Assembly (NCBI GenBank): GCA_965204715.1
Contig: OZ242009.1
Coordinates: 2,108,001-2,172,000 of the forward strand
Length of the DNA: 64,000 nucleotides
DNA from: CATOSP01 sp965204715
Lineage (GTDB): Bacteria; Chloroflexota; Dehalococcoidia; Lucifugimonadales; UBA3495
Direction of reading: 5' to 3'
The position numbers and the translations under genes are program-made. A model generated the notes under the pieces. It was given only the letters and a program-made list of their open reading frames with translations. It ran no database searches and was not told the DNA's origin. Positions within the stretch are counted from its first letter, which is position 1; each line of letters starts with the position of its first letter. This document shows, piece after piece, positions 51,650 to 59,886 of this stretch.

Positions 51650-53222
51650 TTATCTGGGGCGCCCAACGGGAGCCCGGCGCCAGGGGTGACTGGCCGCAGG
51701 CCGGTGAGGGAGTTTTGACCCCTCCCTTCCACCGGATAGTGCAACCCCGGCGGGGCTTTTCACCGGGACCTCCGGTCTATCCGCCGGGCTGAGTTTGGCC
51801 CCCGGTTCTCCGGCTGCCGCCAGCCGCCGCCGGGGGCCTGCTTTCTCTCCGGGTGTGCCGGAACTCCGGGAGCCCCGCTTTCTGAGCCGCCGGGCTATAC
51901 GCGGCCATTCCCCGGCCCAGCGGCCGCTGCATACAATGTTGCGCAAGCCCAGCATGGGATTTACATGGGGCCGCGCCCAGTGCATTCCTCCCCCCTTCAA
52001 CCTCGCTTCCACCACCAGCTTGTTGCCGCTCTCCACCGCACCGCTTCCTATGGGCCAGCCCTGGGCCCGCAAGACCGGATAGCGCATCTGGGCTTCCCGC
52101 TTTTCCAGGTAGGCCAGGGGTTTGCCCAGGTCAGTTTCCCGGCCTTGGACCAAGACCCTGATGTCCTCCAATACCGGACCGGCGCCCTCATGTTTGAGAC
52201 GCTGCGTCTGTTCCCGTTGCCATTCATCAGCCATCGAAGACGCTTCCCCAAACAGGCCCCGGCCGATCTCCCCCATGTACCCCGCAGCATGGGGAAAGTC
52301 CAGAATCCGCACCGCACCGGGACAATGAAAGTCCCCGAATCCCTGAATCCATTCGGCCCCATCGGACACCAGGGCCACTTGGCCCTTTTCCCCCACCCCC
52401 CGCCGGCAGGTCTCCGCCAATGCCTGCCGGGTGAAGCCCGCCGCATCGCTCAACCGGGAAAAATAGGACATCTCCTTCAGGGTTCCAGGCTCCGCACCCG
52501 TCTCATCCACCTCCCCAATCACCATCGTCTTGACCTCAGCCCATTCTCCTCCCGCCAAGGGCGCCATCGCCCCGTCCACTTCCACCACCAGCCGGGCTGA
52601 GCCGGAACCGGCCACTTCCCAGTCCACTTCCCGGCCCTGTTCCAACGCCCCGGCCTCCTCCTCCTGAATGACCACATAAGCCGCCCCCGCTGCTTCGGTA
52701 TGCCGTCTTACCGTGGCTTCACTGAGGGAATTCAGCTTCATCCAGTCCACCAGGAGCCGTTGCGCCTTCTCGAAGGGCATCCAACTCCCCAGCCGCACCA
52801 GAACCTCTTCCAGCCCCGGAGTCAGACAGCCCGGCAGCAATTCCAGCTCTTCATCCAGGGGGGAAAAGTTTCCCGCCGCAAGCGGGGCAGACCCCGTACT
52901 CCCGTTCCAGCGTGACCTCCTGCCCCCCCAGGGTCTGCAACCGCCGCTCCCGCTTGCCCGAAGAGGCCAGTTCATGGCCGCAATCAGGGCATACCGGCCT
53001 TTCTCCAGGCTGACTTCCGCTCCAGTCCCTGGCGGAACTGGCCAGAGCCGTATCCTGGAGCATCCGGCCCCGCAACTTCGCCAGCCGCAGGTCCAGTTCC
53101 TTTTCAATCTCACTAAAAGTGGCTTTAGGATTCTGCAACCGCCACTCTTTCATCCCGGTGATTGCTTCTTCGCTCAACTCCCGCCAAGTCAATCCCCAAT
53201 CCTTCATTTCCATAAGACACAC
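51650..53222 (-). pseudogene. Frameshifted ISKra4-family transposase
   Basis: The gene starts at 53222 (helical N-terminus, then a zinc-ribbon-like CPDCGHELASSGKRERRLQTLGGQEVTLEREYGVCPACGG). At a C6 run (plus-strand G6, 52858-52863) this frame stops after LFPPG, while the neighbouring frame continues without break as SPLDEELELLPGCLTPGLEEVL to the stop at 51650. The second part has VVEVDGA, LVSDGAEW and PIGSGAVESGNKLVVEARLKGGGMHW, the conserved catalytic end of this transposase group. One C fewer would restore the family sequence FPLDEEL. Confidence 0.88.
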
Positions 53223-53275
53223 CCATCCTCTCTCCAGTCCTTTGCCGCCATTTTACCCCTCCATCCTCTCCCTAT

Positions 53276-53296
53276 CCAAAATTCTGACGGACACCC
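53276..53296. repeat. Terminal inverted repeat, right
   Basis: Twenty-one bases perfectly complementary to 51626-51646. Confidence 0.9.
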
Positions 53297-53380
53297 CCCT
53301 GGACTTCCGCCGTTTTCCTCCAGCTCAATACAGTGTACAATCCCCACCAACCGACCCTGCCGCGCCGGAGATGCCTGCCG

Positions 53381-54580
53381 ATGAAGATGTGCTTCTTCCA
53401 CCTGATGCCCTACGGCTACCTGCCCGAGGACTTCAACAATCAGTATCACAGCGTTTGGGTGGACGCTCCCAACCACCTGTTCGATCCCAAGAAGGGAACC
53501 CAGCTCTACAACGATTACCTGGACGAGTTGGAGTTCGCCGAGGAAATGGGTTTCGACGGCCTGTGCGTCAACGAGCACCACTACAACGCATACGGGCTGA
53601 TGCCCTCGCCCAACCTGATGGCTTCTGCGATGACGCGCCGCACGTCCAAGGCCGCCATCATCGTGCTGGGGAACAGCTTGGCCCTCTACAACCCGCCGGT
53701 CAGGGTGGCCGAGGAGTTCGCCATGCTTGACGTGCTCAGCGGCGGACGGTTCGTGGCCGGGTTCCCCCTCGGCACCTCCCAGGATACGGTGTTCGGGTAT
53801 GGCGAAGTGCCGGTGACCCTGCGGGAGAAGTACAACGAGGCCCACGACCTGGTGATCAAGGCCTGGACCGAGCGGGAGCCTTTCGCCTTCAATGGCAAGT
53901 ACACCCAGTTGCGCTACGTCAACATCTGGCCCCGGCCCTACCAGGAACCCCATCCCCCGGTCTGGGTTCCCGGCAGCGGCAGCCTGGAGACCTGGGATTG
54001 GACCATCGAGCACGACTACGTTTACTGCTACCTGAGTTACAGCGGTTACAAGGTCGGCAAGACAGTCCTGGACGGCTTCTGGGAGGAGGTGGACCGCCAG
54101 GGCAAGGAATTTAACCCATACCACGCCGGTTTCCTGCAACTGGTGGCGGTTTCCGAGACCGACAGCCAGGCTGACGAATACAAGGACTACATCGAGTACT
54201 TCTTCAAGAAGTGCCTCCACGTGCCCGGCGGATTCGCCAATGCCCCCGGCTATCGCACCCTGCGAAGCATCAACTCAGGGGTCAGCACCCAGATAGTCGA
54301 GTCGCGGCGGGAACAGGCAACCGACTTCACCTGGATGGACTACGTGAAGGCAGGCAACGTTATTGTAGGCAGCCCGGAGTCGGTGCGGGAAGAGTTGGCC
54401 CAGGCCATCCGCGAGCTTCGCGTCGGCAACCTCATGCTACTCCTTCATTTCGGCGACATGCCCAAGGACATCACCCTCAAGAACACCGAATTGTTCGCCA
54501 AAGAAGTGATGCCCTACGTGCGGGACATCTGGTCGGAGTATGAGACCCGCTGGTGGCCCAAGACAATGATGGATGCTTAG
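53381..54580 (+). CDS. LLM-class flavin-dependent oxidoreductase
   Basis: A 399-residue luciferase-like monooxygenase: MGFDGLCVNEHHYNAYGLMPSPNLMASAMTRRT, LGNSLALYNPPVRVAEEFAMLDVLSGGRFVAGFPLGT, HPPVWVPGSGS. It uses FMNH2 or F420H2 and O2 for oxidation or bond cleavage, and such enzymes are numerous in SAR202-type genomes, where they are thought to attack recalcitrant organic matter. The ATG at 53381 is used. The insertion sequence ends 85 bases upstream. Confidence 0.92.
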   Translation: MKMCFFHLMPYGYLPEDFNNQYHSVWVDAPNHLFDPKKGTQLYNDYLDELEFAEEMGFDGLCVNEHHYNAYGLMPSPNLMASAMTRRTSKAAIIVLGNSLALYNPPVRVAEEFAMLDVLSGGRFVAGFPLGTSQDTVFGYGEVPVTLREKYNEAHDLVIKAWTEREPFAFNGKYTQLRYVNIWPRPYQEPHPPVWVPGSGSLETWDWTIEHDYVYCYLSYSGYKVGKTVLDGFWEEVDRQGKEFNPYHAGFLQLVAVSETDSQADEYKDYIEYFFKKCLHVPGGFANAPGYRTLRSINSGVSTQIVESRREQATDFTWMDYVKAGNVIVGSPESVREELAQAIRELRVGNLMLLLHFGDMPKDITLKNTELFAKEVMPYVRDIWSEYETRWWPKTMMDA

Positions 54581-54583
54581 GGG

Positions 54584-55378
54584 ATGACAATGCCGCCGGA
54601 AACACTGAACATTGAGATGCAAAACGGACTGTTCCGGGCCGAGGTGCTCCGCGCCGGCGAGGGCGCGCCATTGGTGTACCTGCACGGCGCAGCAGGCCAC
54701 AAGGGGTGGGCGCCGTTCCTTGACCGTCTCGCAGAGCAGTTCACCGTCTATGCTCCCTACATCCCCGGATACTCCAACTCCACGGGCCTGGAATACCTGG
54801 AAGACGTTCTGGACCTGACCTTGTACCACCTGGAGTTGATGGACGCATTGGAGTTGAGGTCGGCCCACCTGGTGGGGCACTTCCTCGGCGGCATGATAGC
54901 TGCCGAGATGGCTGCCCTGTCCCCAGGCTACGTGGACAAGCTGGCGCTGATAGCTCCGGCGGGCCTGTGGCGGGACGACGCTCCCGTGGCCGACTTCCTG
55001 GCCATGAACTCCGCGGAGTTGCAGGAATGCCTGTGGGCCGGCGGCTCGGGCGGCGGCGCTACGGCGGATGACATTGCCGCTGCGGAGCGCGCTATGGAAC
55101 TGCTGTCCCCGGAGCGCGTCCAAGACCTGACTGCGGCCGGAAAGTTTCTCTGGCCCATCCCGGACCGGGGGCTGAAACGCCGCGCCTACCGCATCAGGGC
55201 CCCATCCCTGGTCCTCTGGGGGCAGGAGGACCGGCTGGTCTCTCCCGTCTATGCCGATGACTTCGCCCGGTTGATCCCCGGCTCCAGGGTCGAGGTGTTC
55301 CCCAACGCCGGTCACCTGGTCATGTTGGAGCAATCGGATATCTTGGTAGGGACGATCGCTGAGTTTCTCAAGGGATAG
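54584..55378 (+). CDS. Alpha/beta hydrolase lacking the nucleophile serine
   Basis: A 264-residue alpha/beta hydrolase fold with oxyanion HGAAG (34-38) and the acid and base late in LVLWGQEDRLVSP and NAGHLVMLEQ. The nucleophile elbow, normally GHSxGG, reads GHFLGG (98-103): Phe 100 replaces Ser, codon TTC at 54881 instead of TCC. The protein would not work as an ordinary serine hydrolase. It starts 3 bases after the LLM stop, so the two form an operon common in this lineage. Confidence 0.9.
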   Translation: MTMPPETLNIEMQNGLFRAEVLRAGEGAPLVYLHGAAGHKGWAPFLDRLAEQFTVYAPYIPGYSNSTGLEYLEDVLDLTLYHLELMDALELRSAHLVGHFLGGMIAAEMAALSPGYVDKLALIAPAGLWRDDAPVADFLAMNSAELQECLWAGGSGGGATADDIAAAERAMELLSPERVQDLTAAGKFLWPIPDRGLKRRAYRIRAPSLVLWGQEDRLVSPVYADDFARLIPGSRVEVFPNAGHLVMLEQSDILVGTIAEFLKG

Positions 55379-55583
55379 TATCGTCTGATGTCATTGAAGG
55401 CGCTGACGGCGGACAAAGGTTGAGAACATCCTGTCTCATCGTCGCTATCCTGGGGGTCCTGCTGTTCATGGTTATGCTGGTCACCTGCCGGATAGTAGGA
55501 TTGCCGGTTTCCGGGTCAGCCCCACTCTTCCAGCAGCCAGACTCAACCATGACACCGCGGCCGCGAACACCCGGGACTGGCGA

Positions 55584-55958
55584 TCATTCTTCCGATTCCA
55601 CGGCATGGGTCAGGTGCGAAAGCTCCAGTACCCGCCCTCGGCTGTCCAGCACAATGGAGACAAGGTCGATACGCCAGTCCGCGCCGGTAACGCCCTTTTC
55701 CTCCATGTAGCTCTGGGCCGTCGCTATCAGCCTCCCGGCCTTGGCCCGTGTCACCGATTCCTGGGGAGTGCCGAGGGCCGTGCCCCGACGTGTTCGCACC
55801 TCGACGAACACCAGTTCACCCCCATCTCTGGCTACGATGTCAACTTCGCCCCAGGCGCTGCGGAATCCGTTCTCCAGCACCCGGTAACCCTTGTCGACAA
55901 GGAAATTTCGGGCAACCCGCTCCCCCCAGTTGCCCAACCGCAGTCGCGGGTTAGCCAT
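55584..55958 (-). CDS. yraN: YraN-family (UPF0102) nuclease-fold protein
   Basis: A 124-residue YraN protein: LGNWGERVARNFLVDKGYRVLENGFRSAWGEVDIVARDGGELVFVEVRTRRG. The E...GEVDIV...VFVEVRTR pattern is the PD-(D/E)xK-like site of this family, whose role is unsettled. It starts 8 bases inside the end of rnhB, the usual neighbourhood. Confidence 0.9.
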   Translation of the reverse strand: MANPRLRLGNWGERVARNFLVDKGYRVLENGFRSAWGEVDIVARDGGELVFVEVRTRRGTALGTPQESVTRAKAGRLIATAQSYMEEKGVTGADWRIDLVSIVLDSRGRVLELSHLTHAVESEE

Positions 55959-56595
55959 TCCGGTCCCATAGGGCGGGATCGCACAAAGCGCGGACAGGGC
56001 TGAAGGAACGGCGGTGAATGGGACAGGGACCCTTCTCGCGCAACCCCGCCAGGTGCTGCGGCGTTCCGTACCCCTTGTTCCGGTCAAAGGCATAGCCAGG
56101 ATAGGTCAGATTGGCTTCTCGCATCAGCCGGTCTCTCGTCACCTTGGCCACATTCGAGGCCGCGGCTATGGAAATGCTCAACCCGTCGCCGCCCACTAGG
56201 GACCGGAACGGAGTATGACATTCCCGAATGGGAACGTAGTCCAGCAGTAGATAGGACGGGTCCAGGGGGAGTTGCGCAACTGCCTCCATCATCGCCTGAA
56301 TGCAGGCATGGCCGATTCCCATCCGGTCGATCTCAGTCGAGTCCACTTGGGCTACGCCGATGGCCAGAGCGTAGGTCTCGATAAGTTCAACGGCTTGCTC
56401 CCGCTGGCGTGGGGACAAACGCTTGCTGTCGTCCAGGCGCGAGAGCCATGGTTCGGAGGTGTCCATGTCCTCGGGAAATACAATTGCGGCCGCGACAACA
56501 GGCCCGGCCAGCGGGCCGCGCCCCGCTTCGTCAACGCCCGCGACGAGAGCGAACCCTTGCCGGTGAAGCTCCCGTTCCAGCGAAAAGTCCGGCAT
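55951..56595 (-). CDS. rnhB: Ribonuclease HII
   Basis: A 214-residue RNase HII with the first catalytic motif GVDEAGRGPLAGPVVAAAI, RLDDSKRLS, LLLDYVP and the Y/K-rich NKGYGTPQHLAGL. It removes ribonucleotides from DNA and RNA-DNA hybrids. The start may be ATG at 56595 or a GTG one codon before. It lies 7 bases after the mnmA stop. Confidence 0.95.
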   Translation of the reverse strand: MPDFSLERELHRQGFALVAGVDEAGRGPLAGPVVAAAIVFPEDMDTSEPWLSRLDDSKRLSPRQREQAVELIETYALAIGVAQVDSTEIDRMGIGHACIQAMMEAVAQLPLDPSYLLLDYVPIRECHTPFRSLVGGDGLSISIAAASNVAKVTRDRLMREANLTYPGYAFDRNKGYGTPQHLAGLREKGPCPIHRRSFSPVRALCDPALWDRNG

Positions 56596-56601
56596 CACCG
56601 G

Positions 56602-57723
56602 TCAGTGGTTGGCAGTTGGCTGCCCTAGCTCTACAGCGGTGATTGCTCTCCGGCCTCGGTCGGCCTCGATGATGCCACCCCCGATGAGAACATCCCCCTG
56701 ATAGAAGACCGCTGCCTGTCCGGGCGTCAACGCCCGCTGGGGTTCCCGGAAGCACACCTGGGCTTCGTCACCTCGCGGGTAGAGTACCGCGGGAGCTTCC
56801 CTGGACTTGTAGCGCACCTTGACGGTAACGTCCACCGGCCCAGAGGGAGGCACATCCGAGGTGTAGTTAACCCTGGAGGCCAGGAAACTGTCGCGGTTCA
56901 GGGCGGACTCGGGGCCAACGACCACGCGGTGTTCCTCGGCGTGTATCCCGATAACATACTGGGGTTCGCCCACGTTTATCCCCAGCCCTCGGCGCTGGCC
57001 CACGGTAAAGAACTCAATCCCCTTGTGTTGGCCCACAACGTTGCCCTCCAGGTCCACGATCTCTCCGGGAGTGGGCGCTGCGTGCTGGGCGAGAAAGGCT
57101 CGGTAGTCGCCCAGCGGTATGAAGCAAATGTCCTGGCTGTCCGGCTTGGAGGCGTTGGGAAACCCGGCATCCAGGGCCATCCGCCGGATGGCATCCTTGG
57201 AGTATGCTCCCACCGGCATCAGGGTGCGATCCATTTCCTCCTGGCCCATGCCGAACAGAACGTATGACTGGTCCTTGTCTGCGTCCACGCCCCGCTTGAG
57301 CAACCAGCCGTCTCCCTGACGGACGATCCGGGCGTAGTGGCCGGTGGCAACCCAGGCAGCGTTCAATGCACTGGCCCGGTTCACCAGGAAGTTGAACTTG
57401 ATCTTGTCGTTACAGGCGATGCAGGGATGGGGTGTGCGACCCCTTTGGTACTCGGCGCAGAAGTAGTCAATGACGTGAGTCTGAAACTCCTTCTGTACGT
57501 TCAGCACGTAGTGGGGTATGCCCAGCCTCCGGCATACGGCCCGGGCATCCTCCACGTCATCCAGTGTGCAGCAACCCTGGTAGTTGGCGGGCAGGTCGGC
57601 GTGGTCGAGGCTGTAGAGCTTCATCGTCACGCCCACGACCTCGTAGCCCTGCTGCTGGAGCAACAACGCCGCCACCGACGAGTCCACCCCGCCGCTCATG
57701 GCAACCACAACCTTTTCAGACAT
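56602..57723 (-). CDS. mnmA: tRNA 2-thiouridylase MnmA
   Basis: A 373-residue MnmA: PP-loop SGGVDSSVAALLLQQQGYEV at 9-28, CIACNDKIKF and SQDICFIPLGDYR holding the two catalytic Cys, and the C-terminal beta barrel. It thiolates U34 of tRNA-Lys, Gln and Glu, using sulfur from a cysteine desulfurase. It heads the mnmA-rnhB-yraN operon. Confidence 0.96.
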   Translation of the reverse strand: MSEKVVVAMSGGVDSSVAALLLQQQGYEVVGVTMKLYSLDHADLPANYQGCCTLDDVEDARAVCRRLGIPHYVLNVQKEFQTHVIDYFCAEYQRGRTPHPCIACNDKIKFNFLVNRASALNAAWVATGHYARIVRQGDGWLLKRGVDADKDQSYVLFGMGQEEMDRTLMPVGAYSKDAIRRMALDAGFPNASKPDSQDICFIPLGDYRAFLAQHAAPTPGEIVDLEGNVVGQHKGIEFFTVGQRRGLGINVGEPQYVIGIHAEEHRVVVGPESALNRDSFLASRVNYTSDVPPSGPVDVTVKVRYKSREAPAVLYPRGDEAQVCFREPQRALTPGQAAVFYQGDVLIGGGIIEADRGRRAITAVELGQPTANH

Positions 57724-57903
57724 ACTTCAACACCTTTCCTGCAATCAGCGTAGCATAGGCCCGGTTTTGTACACAACCGCAATGATGGATAGCTGACCGG
57801 GAGAGCGTCTGCTTTGTTTGACGCCAATGTCTGCCCTGACTACAATCCGGTGCAGCCCATATGGAAAACCTGTTCCTCATCACCGGTCCCCTGGAGCAGA
57901 CAA

Positions 57904-58311
57904 ATGGCATACGAGACCGGGCCGCCCCGGTCTACTGGCCCATTCTGCCAGGCATGTGGCGCTCCCAACCAGCCTGAAGCCCGGTATTGCGCTCGATGCG
58001 GGGCATCCTTGAGCGGAGGCCAGCCCTCCGCCGGGCCCGTCCGTACCGTTGGGTACGTCCCGAACTATCTCGTTCATGCGATTGTGGTCACCGTGTTATG
58101 CTGCCTTCCATTCGGGATTGCGGCTATCGTGTACGCGGCGCAGGTAAACGGGAAGTTGGCAGCCGGAGACTACGACGGGGCCCTGGAGGCATCGAGAAAA
58201 GCCCGAACATGGTGTTGGGTATCCTTCGGAGTCGGGTTGGCCTTTGCCTTTGCCTATGTTGCATATATGCTGGTCGTGATGGGGTTCCTGGCGGTAATAT
58301 CCGGGGGCTAA
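57904..58311 (+). CDS. Zinc-ribbon CD225/dispanin membrane protein
   Basis: A 135-residue protein with an N-terminal zinc ribbon (FCQACGAPNQPEARYCARCGASL) and two membrane segments of the CD225 type: NYLVHAIVVTVLCCLPFGIAAIVYAAQVNGKLAAGDYDGALEASRKARTWCWVS. Bacterial dispanins are of unknown function. The ATG at 57904 is used because GGAG lies 8 bases upstream. Confidence 0.88.
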   Translation: MAYETGPPRSTGPFCQACGAPNQPEARYCARCGASLSGGQPSAGPVRTVGYVPNYLVHAIVVTVLCCLPFGIAAIVYAAQVNGKLAAGDYDGALEASRKARTWCWVSFGVGLAFAFAYVAYMLVVMGFLAVISGG

Positions 58312-58320
58312 TCTGAATAG

Positions 58321-58803
58321 ATGCACCAACTCACGTTAAGGATGGCAACGGGCAGCCGGGCTGCGGAAACATGTGTAAGGAGGGTGTCGTCCAGCGGCTT
58401 CCTCAACCGGGGATGGTGGCGGGTTCCGGCGGTCGCGCTGGCCGCAGCGGCAGCCTTTTGCGCCCTGTTTGCATTCAACCCCGCCGGTTCCGCGGTGTTC
58501 CCTCCATGTCCCTTCCACGTTCTGACCGGCCTGTACTGTCCGGGTTGCGGCACTCTGCGCGCTCTTCACCAGTTGCTGCACGGACGCCCCCTGCAAGCCG
58601 TGGGCCTCAATCTTTTGACGGTCATGTCATTGCCTTTTCTTGGCTACGCCCTGGCGTCGGAGACTCTTCTTGCGACGGTGGGCAGGAGGTTGCCTGGATT
58701 CCGGCTTCCAGCAGGCTGGATATGGGCCTTGCTTGCGGCAATAATACTATTCTGGATTTTTCGGAATATCCCGGTCTATCCATTCACCATCCTGGCTCCC
58801 TAG
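58321..58803 (+). CDS. DUF2752 membrane protein
   Basis: A 160-residue protein with three hydrophobic segments and the DUF2752 signature PPCPFHVLTGLYCPGCGTLRALHQLLHGRPLQAVGLNLLT. Such genes are commonly beside CD225 genes, as here, 9 bases apart. Function unknown. Confidence 0.88.
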   Translation: MHQLTLRMATGSRAAETCVRRVSSSGFLNRGWWRVPAVALAAAAAFCALFAFNPAGSAVFPPCPFHVLTGLYCPGCGTLRALHQLLHGRPLQAVGLNLLTVMSLPFLGYALASETLLATVGRRLPGFRLPAGWIWALLAAIILFWIFRNIPVYPFTILAP

Positions 58804-58834
58804 CGCCAGTCCGGTTCCAGCATCACGCACTACG

Positions 58835-59122
58835 ATGGAGGGATCGCAATTGAACGGTAGTCTTAGAGACTACCTCACATTCCGGCGGATGATTATCCCT
58901 GTATTGATACAGGTTGTATATTGGATAGCCACGGCCGTGGCGATTCTGGGCGGCTTGAACTACCTGATATTTGGCGACAGTGCAGTTGAGAGATTCGGCG
59001 GTCTGGCCGCAATCATAATCGGGCCTGTGATCGTGCGGCTGTGGGCCGAGATTGTCATGGTCGTGTTCAGAATCAACGGGACCCTCACGGACATCAAGGA
59101 GTCGTTGGAGCGGCGGCCATGA
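58835..59122 (+). CDS. DUF4282 small membrane protein
   Basis: A 95-residue protein with two membrane segments: RDYLTFRRMIIPVLIQVVYWIATAVAILGGLNYLIFG and IIIGPVIVRLWAEIVMVVFRINGTLTDIKESL, the DUF4282 pattern. The TTG at 58850 is a good alternative start because GGAGGG lies 7 bases before it, whereas ATG 58835 overlaps that site. It is the third in a row of small membrane genes. Confidence 0.85.
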   Translation: MEGSQLNGSLRDYLTFRRMIIPVLIQVVYWIATAVAILGGLNYLIFGDSAVERFGGLAAIIIGPVIVRLWAEIVMVVFRINGTLTDIKESLERRP

Positions 59123-59161
59123 CGGGACCGGGTTGCGGGAGCGGATAGCTGGTCCTGTCTC

Positions 59162-59393
59162 TCAAGGCAGGGACTCCAGGAATTCTTCCAAAGGGATGTC
59201 GAGGAGCGTCAGGATACTCCTCAGCGTGCCGGCGGGACCTCGCGCTTGCCGAGCGTCACCGGCGCACTGAGGACACGGCCCTGCATGGCCCGACGATAAA
59301 CTTGATGGCTGCCGTCCCTGGATAGCAACCGAGGCGCTCAAGGGCGTGGATGATCTGAGAACCGGAGCAAAGCGGGAGGCGGCTATACTGCAA
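59162..59393 (-). pseudogene. Broken hicA toxin gene
   Basis: HicA-like pieces occur in three frames on the minus strand: SRLPLCSGSQIIHALERLGCYP, then GSHQVYRRAMQGRVLSAPVTLGKREVP, then AGTLRSILTLLDIPLEEFLESLP. Joined, they give a complete HicA including the GSH catalytic motif. At least two frameshifts separate them. The TTG at 59393 overlaps the end of the hicB gene. Confidence 0.75.
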
Positions 59394-59712
59394 TTGTGAT
59401 GAATATGGAGCGCGGATAGGTCGTGAAAATCTTGCCAGGCGGCACATTGACGTATACCCCGTCAAATGTTGGGGGGCCTACGTCAATTCTGATATTGCGC
59501 TCTCGCAGGAACCTTTGCAGTTCGCCGGTGTCTTCGAGATCATTCAAATGGACCTCAATGGCGTCCCCCAAGTTGTCCAGGGCTTCGTCAATCGTGTCGC
59601 CACAGCTCGCCGAACCTAGCTCGCGGCAATACGACACAAACTGGGACCCTTCCTTTTCTACAACACCTGTAAGGAGCACGTGGCCAAGAATACGTTGATC
59701 AGCCGCTGCCAT
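59383..59712 (-). CDS. HicB-family antitoxin, orphan
   Basis: A 109-residue HicB protein: LTGVVEKEGSQFVSYCRELGSASCGDTIDEALDNLGDAIEVHLNDLEDTGELQRFLRERNI. It belongs to a different HicB branch from those at 21.8-23.7 kb. The partner hicA immediately downstream is frameshifted, so the antitoxin appears to have outlived its toxin. Confidence 0.82.
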   Translation of the reverse strand: MAAADQRILGHVLLTGVVEKEGSQFVSYCRELGSASCGDTIDEALDNLGDAIEVHLNDLEDTGELQRFLRERNIRIDVGPPTFDGVYVNVPPGKIFTTYPRSIFITIAV

Positions 59713-59886
59713 TAACCACTCTCCTTATCTTCGCCATTAGCGCCAGACCAACACCATTGCATAAGGTTAACATGCCGCCATGACAGGAAAAAGGCCCCAT
59801 ATCTACGATGTATTGTAAGGTAGCCCCGGCAGCCATTAAGCGTTAGACTAGCCGTAAAATTATAGAAGTGACCCAGGAGGGACCCA

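Larger units (their letters stand above)
51626..53296 (-). mobile_element. ISKra4-like insertion sequence (1,671 bp)
   Basis: The element has 21-bp perfect terminal inverted repeats (51626-51646 and 53276-53296, outer core GTGTCCGTCAG) and is flanked by a 9-bp direct repeat, CCCTGGACT, at 51617-51625 and 53297-53305, the footprint of insertion. It holds one transposase gene on the minus strand, broken by a frameshift. It sits between the AbrB remnant and the LLM oxidoreductase gene, about 85 bases upstream of the latter's start, and has probably separated that gene from its original upstream region. Confidence 0.92.

Noticed and set aside
53204..54220. 338-codon minus-strand frame over the LLM gene
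   Set aside because: Antisense to a clear luciferase-like enzyme; it also runs through the inverted repeat of the insertion sequence.
55420..55710. Short plus-strand frame with a hydrophobic N-terminus (LIVAILGVLLFMVMLVT)
   Set aside because: It overlaps the end of yraN and ends in Ser/Thr/Pro-rich shadow sequence; no ribosome site. A small membrane peptide cannot be excluded.
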